Positions 32,598 to 40,713 of a stretch of 64,000 nucleotides of DNA are shown in pieces. The stretch is taken from assembly GCF_022398325.1 (NCBI RefSeq), contig NZ_JAKEVD010000022.1:1-64000 (forward strand), read 5' to 3'. The notes beneath the pieces were generated by a model that saw only the letters and a program-made list of their open reading frames with translations, had not been told where the DNA came from and did no database searches. Each line of letters opens with the position of its first letter. Position 1 is the stretch's first letter. The position numbers and the translations under genes are program-made. The stretch comes from Shewanella sp. Isolate13. Its GTDB lineage: Bacteria; Pseudomonadota; Gammaproteobacteria; Enterobacterales; Shewanellaceae.

Positions 32598-33764
32598 ATG
32601 AAAGTTGCTATAGCAGGGACAGGCTATGTCGGTCTGTCAAACGCAGTATTATTGGCGCAAAAGAACTCCGTCGTGGCTGTTGATATTGTTGCTGAGAAAG
32701 TGGAGATGATTAACCAAGGTCGATCACCTATAGCCGATGTTGAGATAGAAGATTATCTGAGTAACCATCAGCTTGATTTAACTGCTACATTAGACAAACA
32801 GTTAGCGTATCAAGGTGCAGACTATGTGGTTATTGCAACACCTACCGATTACGATACCCAGACTAACTACTTTAATACTGCATCGGTTGAAGCTGTCATT
32901 CAAGATGTGTTAGCCATTAGCCCAAATGCGGTCATGGTGATAAAATCGACTGTGCCTGTAGGTTATACCGAGTCAGTTAAGCAGAAGTTTAATACGCAAA
33001 ACATCATCTTCTCACCTGAGTTTTTACGTGAAGGCCGCGCGCTTTACGATAACTTACATCCTTCACGTATCATTATCGGGGAGCGCTCAGAACGAGCTGA
33101 AGTATTCGCTAACTTACTGAGTGACGCTGCGGTTAAACAGAATATCGATATCCTTTATACCAATTCGACTGAAGCCGAAGCCGTTAAGCTGTTCTCTAAT
33201 ACCTACCTTGCGATGCGTGTAGCCTACTTCAACGAGCTAGACAGTTACGCAGAATCTCATGGTTTAGATTCACGCCAAATCATTGAAGGTGTCGGCTTAG
33301 ATCCACGAATTGGTAGCCATTATAACAATCCATCTTTTGGTTACGGTGGTTACTGCCTGCCGAAAGATACTAAGCAACTGCGTGCAAACTATCAGAATGT
33401 GCCAAATAGCCTGATTAGCGCAATTGTTGATGCTAACTCCACTCGTAAAGATTTTATTGCCGATTCTATTATTAAGAAGCAGCCTAAAGTAGTGGGTATC
33501 TACCGCCTAATTATGAAGTCAGGTTCAGATAATTTTCGTGCTTCATCTATTCAAGGCATTATGAAGCGCATAAAAGCTAAGGGAATCGAAGTTGTGGTAT
33601 TTGAGCCAGTGCTTAATGAGCCTGAGTTTTTTAACTCGCGTGTAATGCAAGATTTGAATGAATTTAAACAGCTTTCAGATGTCATAGTGTCAAACCGTAT
33701 GGTTGATGACTTGGCTGATGTCGCTGAAAAGGTTTATACAAGAGATCTGTTTGGGTCGGATTGA
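32598..33764 (+). CDS. ugd: UDP-glucose 6-dehydrogenase
   Basis: Two adjacent ATGs (32595, 32598) start [19 protein letters not shown], the universal Ugd N-terminus; the 16 codons before them in frame are repeat sequence. The 388 residues equal the short enterobacterial form. Visible: [31 protein letters not shown], and the catalytic Cys in [13 protein letters not shown] (about residue 252). It oxidises UDP-glucose to UDP-glucuronate, which the epimerase encoded next can use. It is flanked by mosaic repeats. Confidence 0.95.
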   Translation: MKVAIAGTGYVGLSNAVLLAQKNSVVAVDIVAEKVEMINQGRSPIADVEIEDYLSNHQLDLTATLDKQLAYQGADYVVIATPTDYDTQTNYFNTASVEAVIQDVLAISPNAVMVIKSTVPVGYTESVKQKFNTQNIIFSPEFLREGRALYDNLHPSRIIIGERSERAEVFANLLSDAAVKQNIDILYTNSTEAEAVKLFSNTYLAMRVAYFNELDSYAESHGLDSRQIIEGVGLDPRIGSHYNNPSFGYGGYCLPKDTKQLRANYQNVPNSLISAIVDANSTRKDFIADSIIKKQPKVVGIYRLIMKSGSDNFRASSIQGIMKRIKAKGIEVVVFEPVLNEPEFFNSRVMQDLNEFKQLSDVIVSNRMVDDLADVAEKVYTRDLFGSD

Positions 33765-34178
33765 TTAAAAGCTAAGAAGGGCGCTGCGCTTCTAGGACGT
33801 GACTTCGTCACTGCGAGAGCGTCGTGTTGCGACTTCTAGATTCTAGGTTAAAGCAAAGCCGGAACAAGCAGAGACGGAAAAGCGGAACGGCCTTTGCCCT
33901 AACGGTATACGGAACGCTTCGCTGACTGTTGGGAGCTAAGAAGGGCGCTGCGCTTCTAGAGCGTGACTACGTCACTTCGAGAGCGTCGCGTTGCGACTTC
34001 TAGATTCTAGGTACAGGCTAAGACGAATAAGTAGAAATTAGAAGAGAATAAGAAAGGTTACTGGTGGCGCCTCTGGGCATTTGACTTTCCTAGTAGGCCG
34101 GGGGCCGTCCTCGCAGTGAGCTTGCGAACGCTCTCGTAGCGAAGCGTCCTAGAACCTTCTTTAACAAAAGAGATTTTT
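33765..34178. repeat. Mosaic palindromic intergenic repeats (two copies of the GCGCTGCGC module)
   Basis: Module copies from about 33769 and 33933 each run GCTAAGAAGGGCGCTGCGC, TTCTAG, a GTGAC-loop-GTCAC hairpin, GAGAGCGTCG and TTGCGACTTCTAGATTCTAGG. An ACGGCC module lies between them, and AGGCCGGGGGCCGTCCTCG with AGCTTGCGAACG ends the region. The two copies differ at about a tenth of positions. Confidence 0.88.
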
Positions 34179-35189
34179 ATGAAGTATTTAGTAACAGGTG
34201 CGGCAGGTTTTATTGGTTCAAAAGTCAGTGAACGTTTATGCGCCGCAGGTCATGAAGTGGTTGGCATCGACAATATCAATGATTACTATGACGTAAACTT
34301 AAAATTAGATCGCCTTAAAAATTTGGAGCCACAGGCTCTTTTTTCATTTAAGAAGTTAGACTTAGCAGACAGAGAAGGCATTGCCGCTCTGTTCGCTGAA
34401 GAGGGATTTGATAGAGTGATCCACTTGGCTGCGCAAGCCGGAGTTCGCTACTCTATTGATAACCCAATGGCCTATGCCGATAGTAACTTAGTCGGGCATC
34501 TGACCATTTTAGAAGGTTGTCGTCAGTATAAGATCCAACATCTAGTCTATGCGTCATCGAGCTCTGTTTATGGCCTTAATTCAAAAATGCCGTTTTCAAC
34601 CGATGACAGTGTCGATCATCCTATATCTCTGTATGCGGCGACCAAGAAAGCCAATGAGTTGATGTCACATACCTATTCTCATCTTTATGGTGTACCAACA
34701 ACCGGCCTGCGCTTCTTTACTGTTTATGGTCCTTGGAGTCGCCCAGATATGGCTATGCTTAAGTTCACTAATAAAATCGTGAAAGGCGAAGCTATTGATG
34801 TTTATAACCACGGTAATTTGAGCCGCGATTTCACCTATATCGATGATATTGTAGAAGGTATCATCCGTATTCAAGACAGTATTCCTGCTGCTAATCCAGA
34901 TTGGAATGCTGCTGAGGCAACTCCTGCGACTAGCTCTGCACCGTACCGTGTGTTCAATATCGGTAATGGTAGCCCAGTTAAGTTGATGGATTACATCTCT
35001 GCACTTGAGAAGTCATTGGGTATTGAAGCCATTAAAAACATGATGGATATGCAACCTGGTGATGTACACTCAACTTGGGCTGATACTGAAGATCTATTTA
35101 AGACTGTTGGTTACAAGCCACAAACTAGCGTCGAAGAGGGCGTACAAAAGTTTGTTGAGTGGTATAAAGAGTATTATCTTAAAAGCTGA
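34179..35189 (+). CDS. UDP-glucuronate 4-epimerase-like SDR
   Basis: 336 residues with the signature of UDP-GlcA/UDP-hexose epimerases: TGAAGFIGSKVSERL, GIDNINDYYDVNLKLDRL (characteristic of the glucuronate 4-epimerase branch), HLAAQAGVRYSIDNP, SSSSVYG, Y-x3-K in LYAATKKANELM, RFFTVYGPWSRPDMA and DFTYIDDIVEG. It would turn UDP-glucuronate from Ugd into UDP-galacturonate for the repeat unit. It stands between mosaic repeats. Confidence 0.9.
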   Translation: MKYLVTGAAGFIGSKVSERLCAAGHEVVGIDNINDYYDVNLKLDRLKNLEPQALFSFKKLDLADREGIAALFAEEGFDRVIHLAAQAGVRYSIDNPMAYADSNLVGHLTILEGCRQYKIQHLVYASSSSVYGLNSKMPFSTDDSVDHPISLYAATKKANELMSHTYSHLYGVPTTGLRFFTVYGPWSRPDMAMLKFTNKIVKGEAIDVYNHGNLSRDFTYIDDIVEGIIRIQDSIPAANPDWNAAEATPATSSAPYRVFNIGNGSPVKLMDYISALEKSLGIEAIKNMMDMQPGDVHSTWADTEDLFKTVGYKPQTSVEEGVQKFVEWYKEYYLKS

Positions 35190-35455
35190 GAAGGTTAAAA
35201 GCCGGAACAAGCAAAGACGGAAAAGCGGAACGGCCTTCGGCCTGACGGTTAAAGGCTAAGAAGGTCGCTGCGCCTTTAGGTTAAAAGCGAAGCGTTCGTC
35301 TTAGCCTTTGACTTTGCTTTTGACTTTCTAGCAGGCCAAAGGCCGCTCTCGAAGCGAAGCGTCCTCGTAGTGAGCTTGCGAACGTCCTAGAATCTAAGAC
35401 CTTCTATTAACCCTAGAATCTAGAACCTTCTTTTACTACGTTATTTTAAAAGAGC
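35190..35455. repeat. Mosaic palindromic intergenic repeats (epimerase-rmlC gap)
   Basis: Contains AAAAGCCGGAACAAGCAAAG, CGGCCTTCGGCCTGACGG, AGGCCAAAGGCCGCTCTCG, AGCGAAGCGTCCTCG, AGCTTGCGAACG and CTAG-rich CCTAGAATCTAG words. Confidence 0.85.
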
Positions 35456-35998
35456 ATGATGAAATTAATCCCGACTACCATTCCTGATGTGCTGCTGTTT
35501 GAACCGAAAGTATTTGGTGATGAACGTGGCTTCTTCATGGAAACCTTTCGTCAATCAGAGTTTGAGGCGTTATTTGCCGAAGTGGGTATGGCTTATCCGA
35601 GCTTTGTGCAGGAGAATATGAGCCGTTCGGCTAAAAATGTACTACGTGGGCTGCATTATCAAGAAGTACATCCCCAAGGTAAGCTTATTCGAGTGACTGC
35701 TGGTAGTATTTTCGACGTTGCTGTCGATATTCGCAAAGGCTCAAAAACCTATGGTCAGTGGTTTGGGCAAGTGTTGTCTGCTGAAAACCGCCTGCAGATG
35801 TACATCCCACCGGGCTTTGCCCACGGCTTTTTAACCTTGAGCGATCATGCTGACATTATCTACAAATGCACTGATTATTATGCGCCTGAGTTTGAGAAGT
35901 GTATTGCTTGGAATGATCCTCAATTAAATATTCAATGGCCGTTAGAAGCGGGCGTAGAGCCGATTTTGTCGGAGAAGGATGGGAAGGCGCTGCGCTGA
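35456..35998 (+). CDS. rmlC: dTDP-4-dehydrorhamnose 3,5-epimerase
   Basis: 180 residues; two adjacent ATGs (35456 or 35459). Standard RmlC motifs: FGDERGFFMETFR, FVQENMSRSAKNVLRGLHYQ (catalytic His), GKLIRVTAGSIFDVAVDIR, YIPPGFAHGFLTLS, and YKCTDYYAPE (catalytic Tyr). It epimerises C3 and C5 of the keto sugar made by RmlB. The last codons (KALR, stop) coincide with a GGCGCTGCGC word of the mosaic repeat family, so the C-terminus touches repeat DNA. Confidence 0.95.
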   Translation: MMKLIPTTIPDVLLFEPKVFGDERGFFMETFRQSEFEALFAEVGMAYPSFVQENMSRSAKNVLRGLHYQEVHPQGKLIRVTAGSIFDVAVDIRKGSKTYGQWFGQVLSAENRLQMYIPPGFAHGFLTLSDHADIIYKCTDYYAPEFEKCIAWNDPQLNIQWPLEAGVEPILSEKDGKALR

Positions 35999-36252
35999 CG
36001 GTTAAAAGCTAAGAAGGGCGCTGCGCTTCGAGAGCGTCGCGTTGCGACTTCTAGATTCTAGGTTAAAGCAAAGACGATACAAGCTGAGATGGGAAAGCTG
36101 AACAAGCAAAGACGCTGTTGTTTTTTGCTTTTGATTTCCTAGCAGGCCGAAGGCCGTCCTCGCAGTGGGTTTACGAACGCCCTAGGTCCTAGAGCCTTAT
36201 TTATTCAGTGAGCCTGTGAACGTTCCGTCTTCCGTAAGCTAAGCGTTCGTCT
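35999..36252. repeat. Mosaic palindromic intergenic repeats (rmlC-hepT gap)
   Basis: Modules: GCTAAGAAGGGCGCTGCGC (about 36007), GAGAGCGTCGCGTTGCGAC, CTAGCAGGCCGAAGGCCGTCCTCG (about 36139) and CCTAGGTCCTAG. They separate convergent rmlC (+) and hepT (-). Confidence 0.85.
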
Positions 36253-36660
36253 TTATTCTTCGAAATTTTTAATTGCTTCAATAAAGTCTTCAAAGTCACT
36301 TAAATGATGCTTGATAACATGAATAACAATATCAAGGTTTAGCTCTTGATAGTCGTGTACCGCAATGTTTCTTAGACCCACCATTTTTTTTAGGTTATCA
36401 GCTAATGCTTCAGTCACTACATTATTTATTGCTAATAGTGTTAAGCTATCTCGGCTACTTTGCGGTACACCGTATTTATGCTTGCGGTTTAAATGATTTG
36501 CTATATCAATGCAGGCTTCGCAACTACGTTGTAGGTTTAGTATCACACTGTCTTGCAGTGTAAATTCTTGTTTAAATGATGAACCATCACCGTATACATC
36601 AACAATACGCTTTAGACAGCGTTTAATAGTGGCTATTTTATTGATGAGAATGTCATTCAT
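36253..36660 (-). CDS. hepT: HepT (HEPN) RNase toxin
   Basis: 135-residue all-helical HEPN protein (DUF86). The catalytic R-x4-H motif is visible as GLRNIAVHDYQ (Arg and His about residues 97 and 102, followed by the Tyr that is AMPylated in characterised HepT). It overlaps the mntA gene by 8 bp. In Shewanella oneidensis HepT cleaves RNA and is silenced by MntA, which adds AMP to the Tyr near the active site. It sits amid capsule genes and between mosaic repeats, outside the main island. Confidence 0.93.
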   Translation of the reverse strand: MNDILINKIATIKRCLKRIVDVYGDGSSFKQEFTLQDSVILNLQRSCEACIDIANHLNRKHKYGVPQSSRDSLTLLAINNVVTEALADNLKKMVGLRNIAVHDYQELNLDIVIHVIKHHLSDFEDFIEAIKNFEE

Positions 36661-37078
36661 CAGTTGCTCCGTTGCTACTGCTATCGTTCGCTTTATTAGA
36701 AGTTAAATCAGCCAATATCATGCTTCTTTCTACTTGTAGGTGTTGGTACATGGACATGGTCTTAACCGTAAAATAATTATCGTCATTTTGGCTTCCCCAC
36801 AGTAATACCCCCTGAGTAATTACTTGCTGGCACAATACGGTTGACGCGGTATTTAAATCTATTAAATCGACATCTATATTGAGTTCACATGCCAATGTTT
36901 GAGCAAGTTGCCAACGGCTGAGGTTATCTAGGGCCTTAGCTGGCAATATAGCAACATCTAAATCACTTTTAGGATGTTGCTCACCACTAGCAAAAGAGCC
37001 AAATAAATAGATAAGTTTTACATCTGGGACTTTAGCGAGAATGGAATCAATCAAAAATGTTTTATTTAAATTAAACAT
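36653..37078 (-). CDS. mntA: MntA nucleotidyltransferase antitoxin
   Basis: The frame opens at GTG 37132, but family proteins begin about where ATG 37078 lies, giving 141 residues. The minimal nucleotidyltransferase motif is LIYLFGSFASGEQHPKSDL-DVAIL (GSx10DxD), followed by WQLAQTLACELNIDVDLIDL and VLCQQVITQGVLLW. It is the AMPylating antitoxin of HepT. No strong ribosome site is seen for either start. The upstream gap (37133-37487) is a mosaic repeat block. Confidence 0.92.
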   Translation of the reverse strand: MFNLNKTFLIDSILAKVPDVKLIYLFGSFASGEQHPKSDLDVAILPAKALDNLSRWQLAQTLACELNIDVDLIDLNTASTVLCQQVITQGVLLWGSQNDDNYFTVKTMSMYQHLQVERSMILADLTSNKANDSSSNGATDE

Positions 37079-37132
37079 AATTATAAAAATAGTCCATGTA
37101 ACTTTTTGGTTTTGCTCAGTTGAGTGTATCAC

Positions 37133-37487
37133 AGTGAGTTAAAGCTAAGAAGAAGGGCGCTACGTTTCGAGGTTAAAGGCTAAGAAGGTAGAAGCAAAGA
37201 CGGTTAAAAGCCGGTACAAGCTAAGACGGAAAAGCGGAACGGCCTTTGGCCTTACGGAACACTTCGTTCACGGAGTACGGAACGCTTCGCTTACGGTTAA
37301 AGGCAAAGAAGGTTCTAGGCTCTAGGAAAAGCAGGTTCTAGGTACAAGCTGAGACGGTTAAAAGCCGGAACAAGCCAAGACGGGAAAACGGAAAAAGCCA
37401 AGACGCTGCTGTTTTTGCTTTTGATTTTCTAGCAGGCCGAAGGCCGTTCTCGAAGCGAAGCGCCCTCGCAGTGAGCCTGCGAACGCC
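37133..37487. repeat. Mosaic palindromic intergenic repeats (mntA-tagF gap)
   Basis: Modules: AAGGGCGCTACG, several GGTTAAAAGCCGG words, CGGCCTTTGGCCTTACGG with ACGGAACGCTTCG, GTTCTAGGCTCTAGG, AGGCCGAAGGCCGTTCTCG, AGCCTGCGAACG and a closing CTAG next to the stop of the following minus-strand gene. Confidence 0.87.
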
Positions 37488-38750
37488 CTAGTATCTACAG
37501 CCTATCTTCTCCTCCAACGCTTCAAATGCTGTTGGCGTATCCTTTCCCCAAAAAAGTTCGCTAACGCTTTGGTAGTTCTCTCGGTAGCTTTTCTTTTGCT
37601 TGACGATAGCCTCTGGTGCTAATGCCCCTAGTAACTCATTAAAACTCGTGCATTTAGGGGCGATAACAGGGAGCTTTTCGGCGTATTCGTACATATCGCG
37701 GCAATCTTGTTGGTAATGCTGTTCATCGAAACGGTAAAAATAGATAGGCGTGCTTAGTGGCAGGGCATCGATAAATAAAGAGGAATAGTCGGTGATAAGC
37801 AGATCCACCTCTTGCAAGAAGCCGTATACGTCTTCTAACTGCGAAATATTGATGATATTAGGGTAACTCGTCAGCTCATCTGCCAAGCTTGCCTCATTTG
37901 GGTGTAGTCGTAGTAAAAATAGTTGGTTATTAGTAACTAAGTGATTCGATAACTGTTGCCAGTCAAAAGCGCTGCTGTAAGGGTTACCTTGTTTGTGGCT
38001 ATCGCGCCAAGAGGGGGCATACAGGATGATGCTAGGCTTATCAGCTTGGTCATTGCTCTCGTGAACACTGTGGTAATGGCTTTGGCTCGCACTTTGGCTC
38101 GTACCCTGAAGAGCGTTTTGATTGAGTTGCGAGCGCTGGCTTGGGTGAATTATGTAGTAATCGGTTCTTGGATTAGTTGCGCGTAAAAGCTGTGAGCTGT
38201 TAAGTCTAAATGCGCTACTAAAGAGGGAGTCGATAAGTGGACTTGGGCTTAACATTAAATCGGGAGTGATGCGTTGCTGGTGGGAAAATAGCCATTGCTT
38301 ATATAACGTTAAGCTTCCTTTTGGGTTAAACACTTGCGCCATAGGGCCTGTGTTAATGTCGAATTCAATTTTTTTCATCGGCAATCCATGCCATAGATTC
38401 ACCTTCAGCGCTCCATTTGCAAGCCACTGATTAATATCGCCGATATAACTATTATAGAAGTAGTATTTGGCGGTTAGGGCGTGATAAATCCCCTTCATCG
38501 ACCAGCGATAATAAACCTCCAAATTTTGACTCTGCAGTTGTTTAATCACATCTTGATCGCCGCTAATCCAGATACAACGGATAAATTTTGTTTGCTGCCA
38601 ATGTAAATACAAGTATTTACTGTTGTCGCAATACCTTTCCTTGTAGCTACCAAACAGTGCCTTGTTTGAGCTGCGCGGGGAGAGAGCCGAGAGTGTAAAT
38701 ATCAGCTTTCTGATAATCGCTTTTATCCAGTCAAAAATAGCGTGCTGCAT
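37488..38750 (-). CDS. CDP-glycerol glycerophosphotransferase (TagB/TagF family)
   Basis: 420 residues with the family hallmarks NLWHGLPMKKIEFD (about 120-133; His is catalytic in TagF), SPSPLIDSLFSSAF, IILYAPSWRDS and the end motif DLLITDYSSLFIDA. It transfers glycerol phosphate from CDP-glycerol onto a glycan acceptor or chain. The start overlaps the tagD-like gene by 1 nt, coupling donor synthesis to use. A Gln/Ser-rich stretch lies near residues 210-235. The product probably decorates the surface polysaccharide with glycerol phosphate. Confidence 0.9.
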   Translation of the reverse strand: MQHAIFDWIKAIIRKLIFTLSALSPRSSNKALFGSYKERYCDNSKYLYLHWQQTKFIRCIWISGDQDVIKQLQSQNLEVYYRWSMKGIYHALTAKYYFYNSYIGDINQWLANGALKVNLWHGLPMKKIEFDINTGPMAQVFNPKGSLTLYKQWLFSHQQRITPDLMLSPSPLIDSLFSSAFRLNSSQLLRATNPRTDYYIIHPSQRSQLNQNALQGTSQSASQSHYHSVHESNDQADKPSIILYAPSWRDSHKQGNPYSSAFDWQQLSNHLVTNNQLFLLRLHPNEASLADELTSYPNIINISQLEDVYGFLQEVDLLITDYSSLFIDALPLSTPIYFYRFDEQHYQQDCRDMYEYAEKLPVIAPKCTSFNELLGALAPEAIVKQKKSYRENYQSVSELFWGKDTPTAFEALEEKIGCRY

Positions 38751-39202
38751 TACTTATTTATCTTCTTGGTCGATACTGAACGGTTTGTGTTAGTGTCATT
38801 GCTAGCCCCAGTCTTGGGATGCGCTAAATTACTCTTGATCTCGGTGGTCGAGATCTCGCCTGTTCTATCTAAATAGATAACCTCACACAGTATAGATAGT
38901 TCGTCAAACTCGCCTTTCCAATCGTCGCCCATACCAAAGATACTGACATCATATTTACAGATATCCTTCGCCTTTTGATTCCAGTGGGTTTCAGGTACAA
39001 CCATATCCACGTATTTGCAGGCTTCAACAATTTCAGCCCGCTGAAAGTAACTAAAAAATGCGGCCTTTCCCTTCATGGCATTAAACTCATCGGTCGATAC
39101 CGCCACAATCAGTTTGTCGCCTAGGGCTTTTAAACGCTTAAACAAGCGTACATGGCCGTAGTGAAATAGATCGAATGTGCCATAGGTGATAATCGTTTTC
39201 AT
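38750..39202 (-). CDS. tagD: Glycerol-3-phosphate cytidylyltransferase (TagD family)
   Basis: 150 residues; the TagD core is complete: TYGTFDLFHYGHVRLFKR (HxGH), KGKAAFFSYFQRAEIVEAC, DISIFGMGDDW-type segment (DVSIFGMGDDWKGEFD) and RTGEISTTEIKS. It makes CDP-glycerol from CTP and glycerol-3-phosphate for the transferase encoded next. The C-terminal 25 residues are a polar tail (Asn/Thr/Ser-rich) beyond the usual 130. It is 64 nt downstream of the fusion gene ending at 39267, so it probably belongs to that operon. Confidence 0.93.
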   Translation of the reverse strand: MKTIITYGTFDLFHYGHVRLFKRLKALGDKLIVAVSTDEFNAMKGKAAFFSYFQRAEIVEACKYVDMVVPETHWNQKAKDICKYDVSIFGMGDDWKGEFDELSILCEVIYLDRTGEISTTEIKSNLAHPKTGASNDTNTNRSVSTKKINK

Positions 39203-39266
39203 AATGACTCTCCTCTAAAGGAACTTGCTGAATTTAGTTAAGGCATGGTGCTTCCTAATATCCTGT

Positions 39267-40703
39267 TCACTCTGAATGTGTTTGTATTTGTTGATGGTTA
39301 GCGTAACTAAATGACTGCCTGATGAGCTTAAAATTCTTACTCTTTTGCTTCGATAGCATGAACTCCGTTTCGATAAGTGTTTTTTCCTCGTCGGGAAGGG
39401 TAAAGGGCAGTAGTTGCAATGGTCCATATAGTCCGTATTCACTATTGGTGGATTGCTGTTGCGGCTGTAAAAATGGCGTACGCCCAAACAGTTTTAGCTG
39501 CCCTGTTATTACGAGGTAGAGCTGGGGAAGCCGACTGAGAAAGAGTGATTTAAGATCCCAGCGCCAGCAGGAGTAAATTCTGTTATTTAGCTCGACTCTT
39601 TCTTTTATCCGCCAGCCTTTACTTGAGCCTGTCAGGCTGATCAGCAACAGGAGTGGGGATACGAGCAGCCCCAACATAAACAGAAGCAAGGCACATAATC
39701 TATCGAACCGCTTTACTCTGTTATTTGGTGATACGGTATGGTTTATCGCTATGATGCTGTCATCGTTAAGCCTAATGGCTGCCCCTGTCTGTGGTGTTAA
39801 CAGCATATCTTTGCAGATAATCGCATTGCTCACGTTTAGCCCTTGGCCTACGTAAGAGTCATCGAGAATAATGCAGTTTTTGAGTCTGCATTTAGCTTCT
39901 ATAAGGCAGTTCTTACCCACAATCACGCTCTGCTCCATGTTAACGCTTTCATCTATCCAGCTGTTATCGCCAATCACTCCCCAAGCGTTCTGCATTCTCA
40001 GTTGCCCTGTCTTGGTTTGGCTGCCGATATAAAAACCATTAGCTTCATCAGCGCTACTGCAATAGCGGCCTTTTGGCGTGGCGCCCACGACCTTTTTTAG
40101 AGCCATAGCCTGATTGGCCTGCATATATTCATCGAGTGAGTTGAGCATAAAGCAGTCGCCATGTAACACCTGGGTGACTGTGTTACCCATACTGTTTCCC
40201 TGAGTCGAGGTCTTATGCTCAGTTTGGTCATTAGAGAGAGGCCAATTGAGCTTCTCTGTCTGCTTTATGGCGGCGGGGAGCATCATTAAGCCTGCATTTT
40301 GGTTGTCGAGCTTTGCAATAACAAAGCTTTCGCTCATCTGTTTGCTAAATTGCAAAAACGAATTGATACATGGGCTTCTGAGTATGTCACCGCGGGCAAG
40401 TAGGACAGGCTCGGTCTTATCTAGCGCCAGCCTTGGGATGATCTTGGAGGCATCTTCCTGCTCTTTACTCAGAAAATAGTCGACCTCTAAGCCCCAAAGC
40501 TCCCCATTACCGACTAAGGCTTTTATTTCGTTAACGTGAGTTGAGATCACCAGCTTTACTCGCTTCACTCCCGCCTCGGCGAGATCTTCTAATGTGTACT
40601 CGATAACGCTTTTATTACTGATTGGTAATAAGGCTGGGCAGTAATAACTGCTCAATGGTGCCAGCTCACTGCCGTTACGGTTTGCAAAAATAATCGCTTG
40701 CAT
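39267..40703 (-). CDS. Nucleotidyltransferase-like protein fused to a degenerate PGT domain
   Basis: GGAG 6 nt before ATG 40703 favours that start (478 residues) over the frame opening at 40733. Residues 1 to about 130 resemble NDP-sugar pyrophosphorylases (MQAIIFANRNGSELAPL, ALLPISNKSVIEYTLEDL), but the GG of the signature loop is NG. A left-handed helix region follows (VIGDNSWIDESV, SVIVGKNCLIEAKCRLKNC, about 245-290). After a hydrophobic helix (about 325-350), LSRLPQLYLVITGQLKLFGRTPF mimics [21 protein letters not shown] of PGTs without the catalytic Asp-Glu. It is probably a non-catalytic or regulatory protein of repeat-unit initiation. Confidence 0.75.
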   Translation of the reverse strand: MQAIIFANRNGSELAPLSSYYCPALLPISNKSVIEYTLEDLAEAGVKRVKLVISTHVNEIKALVGNGELWGLEVDYFLSKEQEDASKIIPRLALDKTEPVLLARGDILRSPCINSFLQFSKQMSESFVIAKLDNQNAGLMMLPAAIKQTEKLNWPLSNDQTEHKTSTQGNSMGNTVTQVLHGDCFMLNSLDEYMQANQAMALKKVVGATPKGRYCSSADEANGFYIGSQTKTGQLRMQNAWGVIGDNSWIDESVNMEQSVIVGKNCLIEAKCRLKNCIILDDSYVGQGLNVSNAIICKDMLLTPQTGAAIRLNDDSIIAINHTVSPNNRVKRFDRLCALLLFMLGLLVSPLLLLISLTGSSKGWRIKERVELNNRIYSCWRWDLKSLFLSRLPQLYLVITGQLKLFGRTPFLQPQQQSTNSEYGLYGPLQLLPFTLPDEEKTLIETEFMLSKQKSKNFKLIRQSFSYANHQQIQTHSE

Positions 40704-40713
40704 ATGCAACTCC

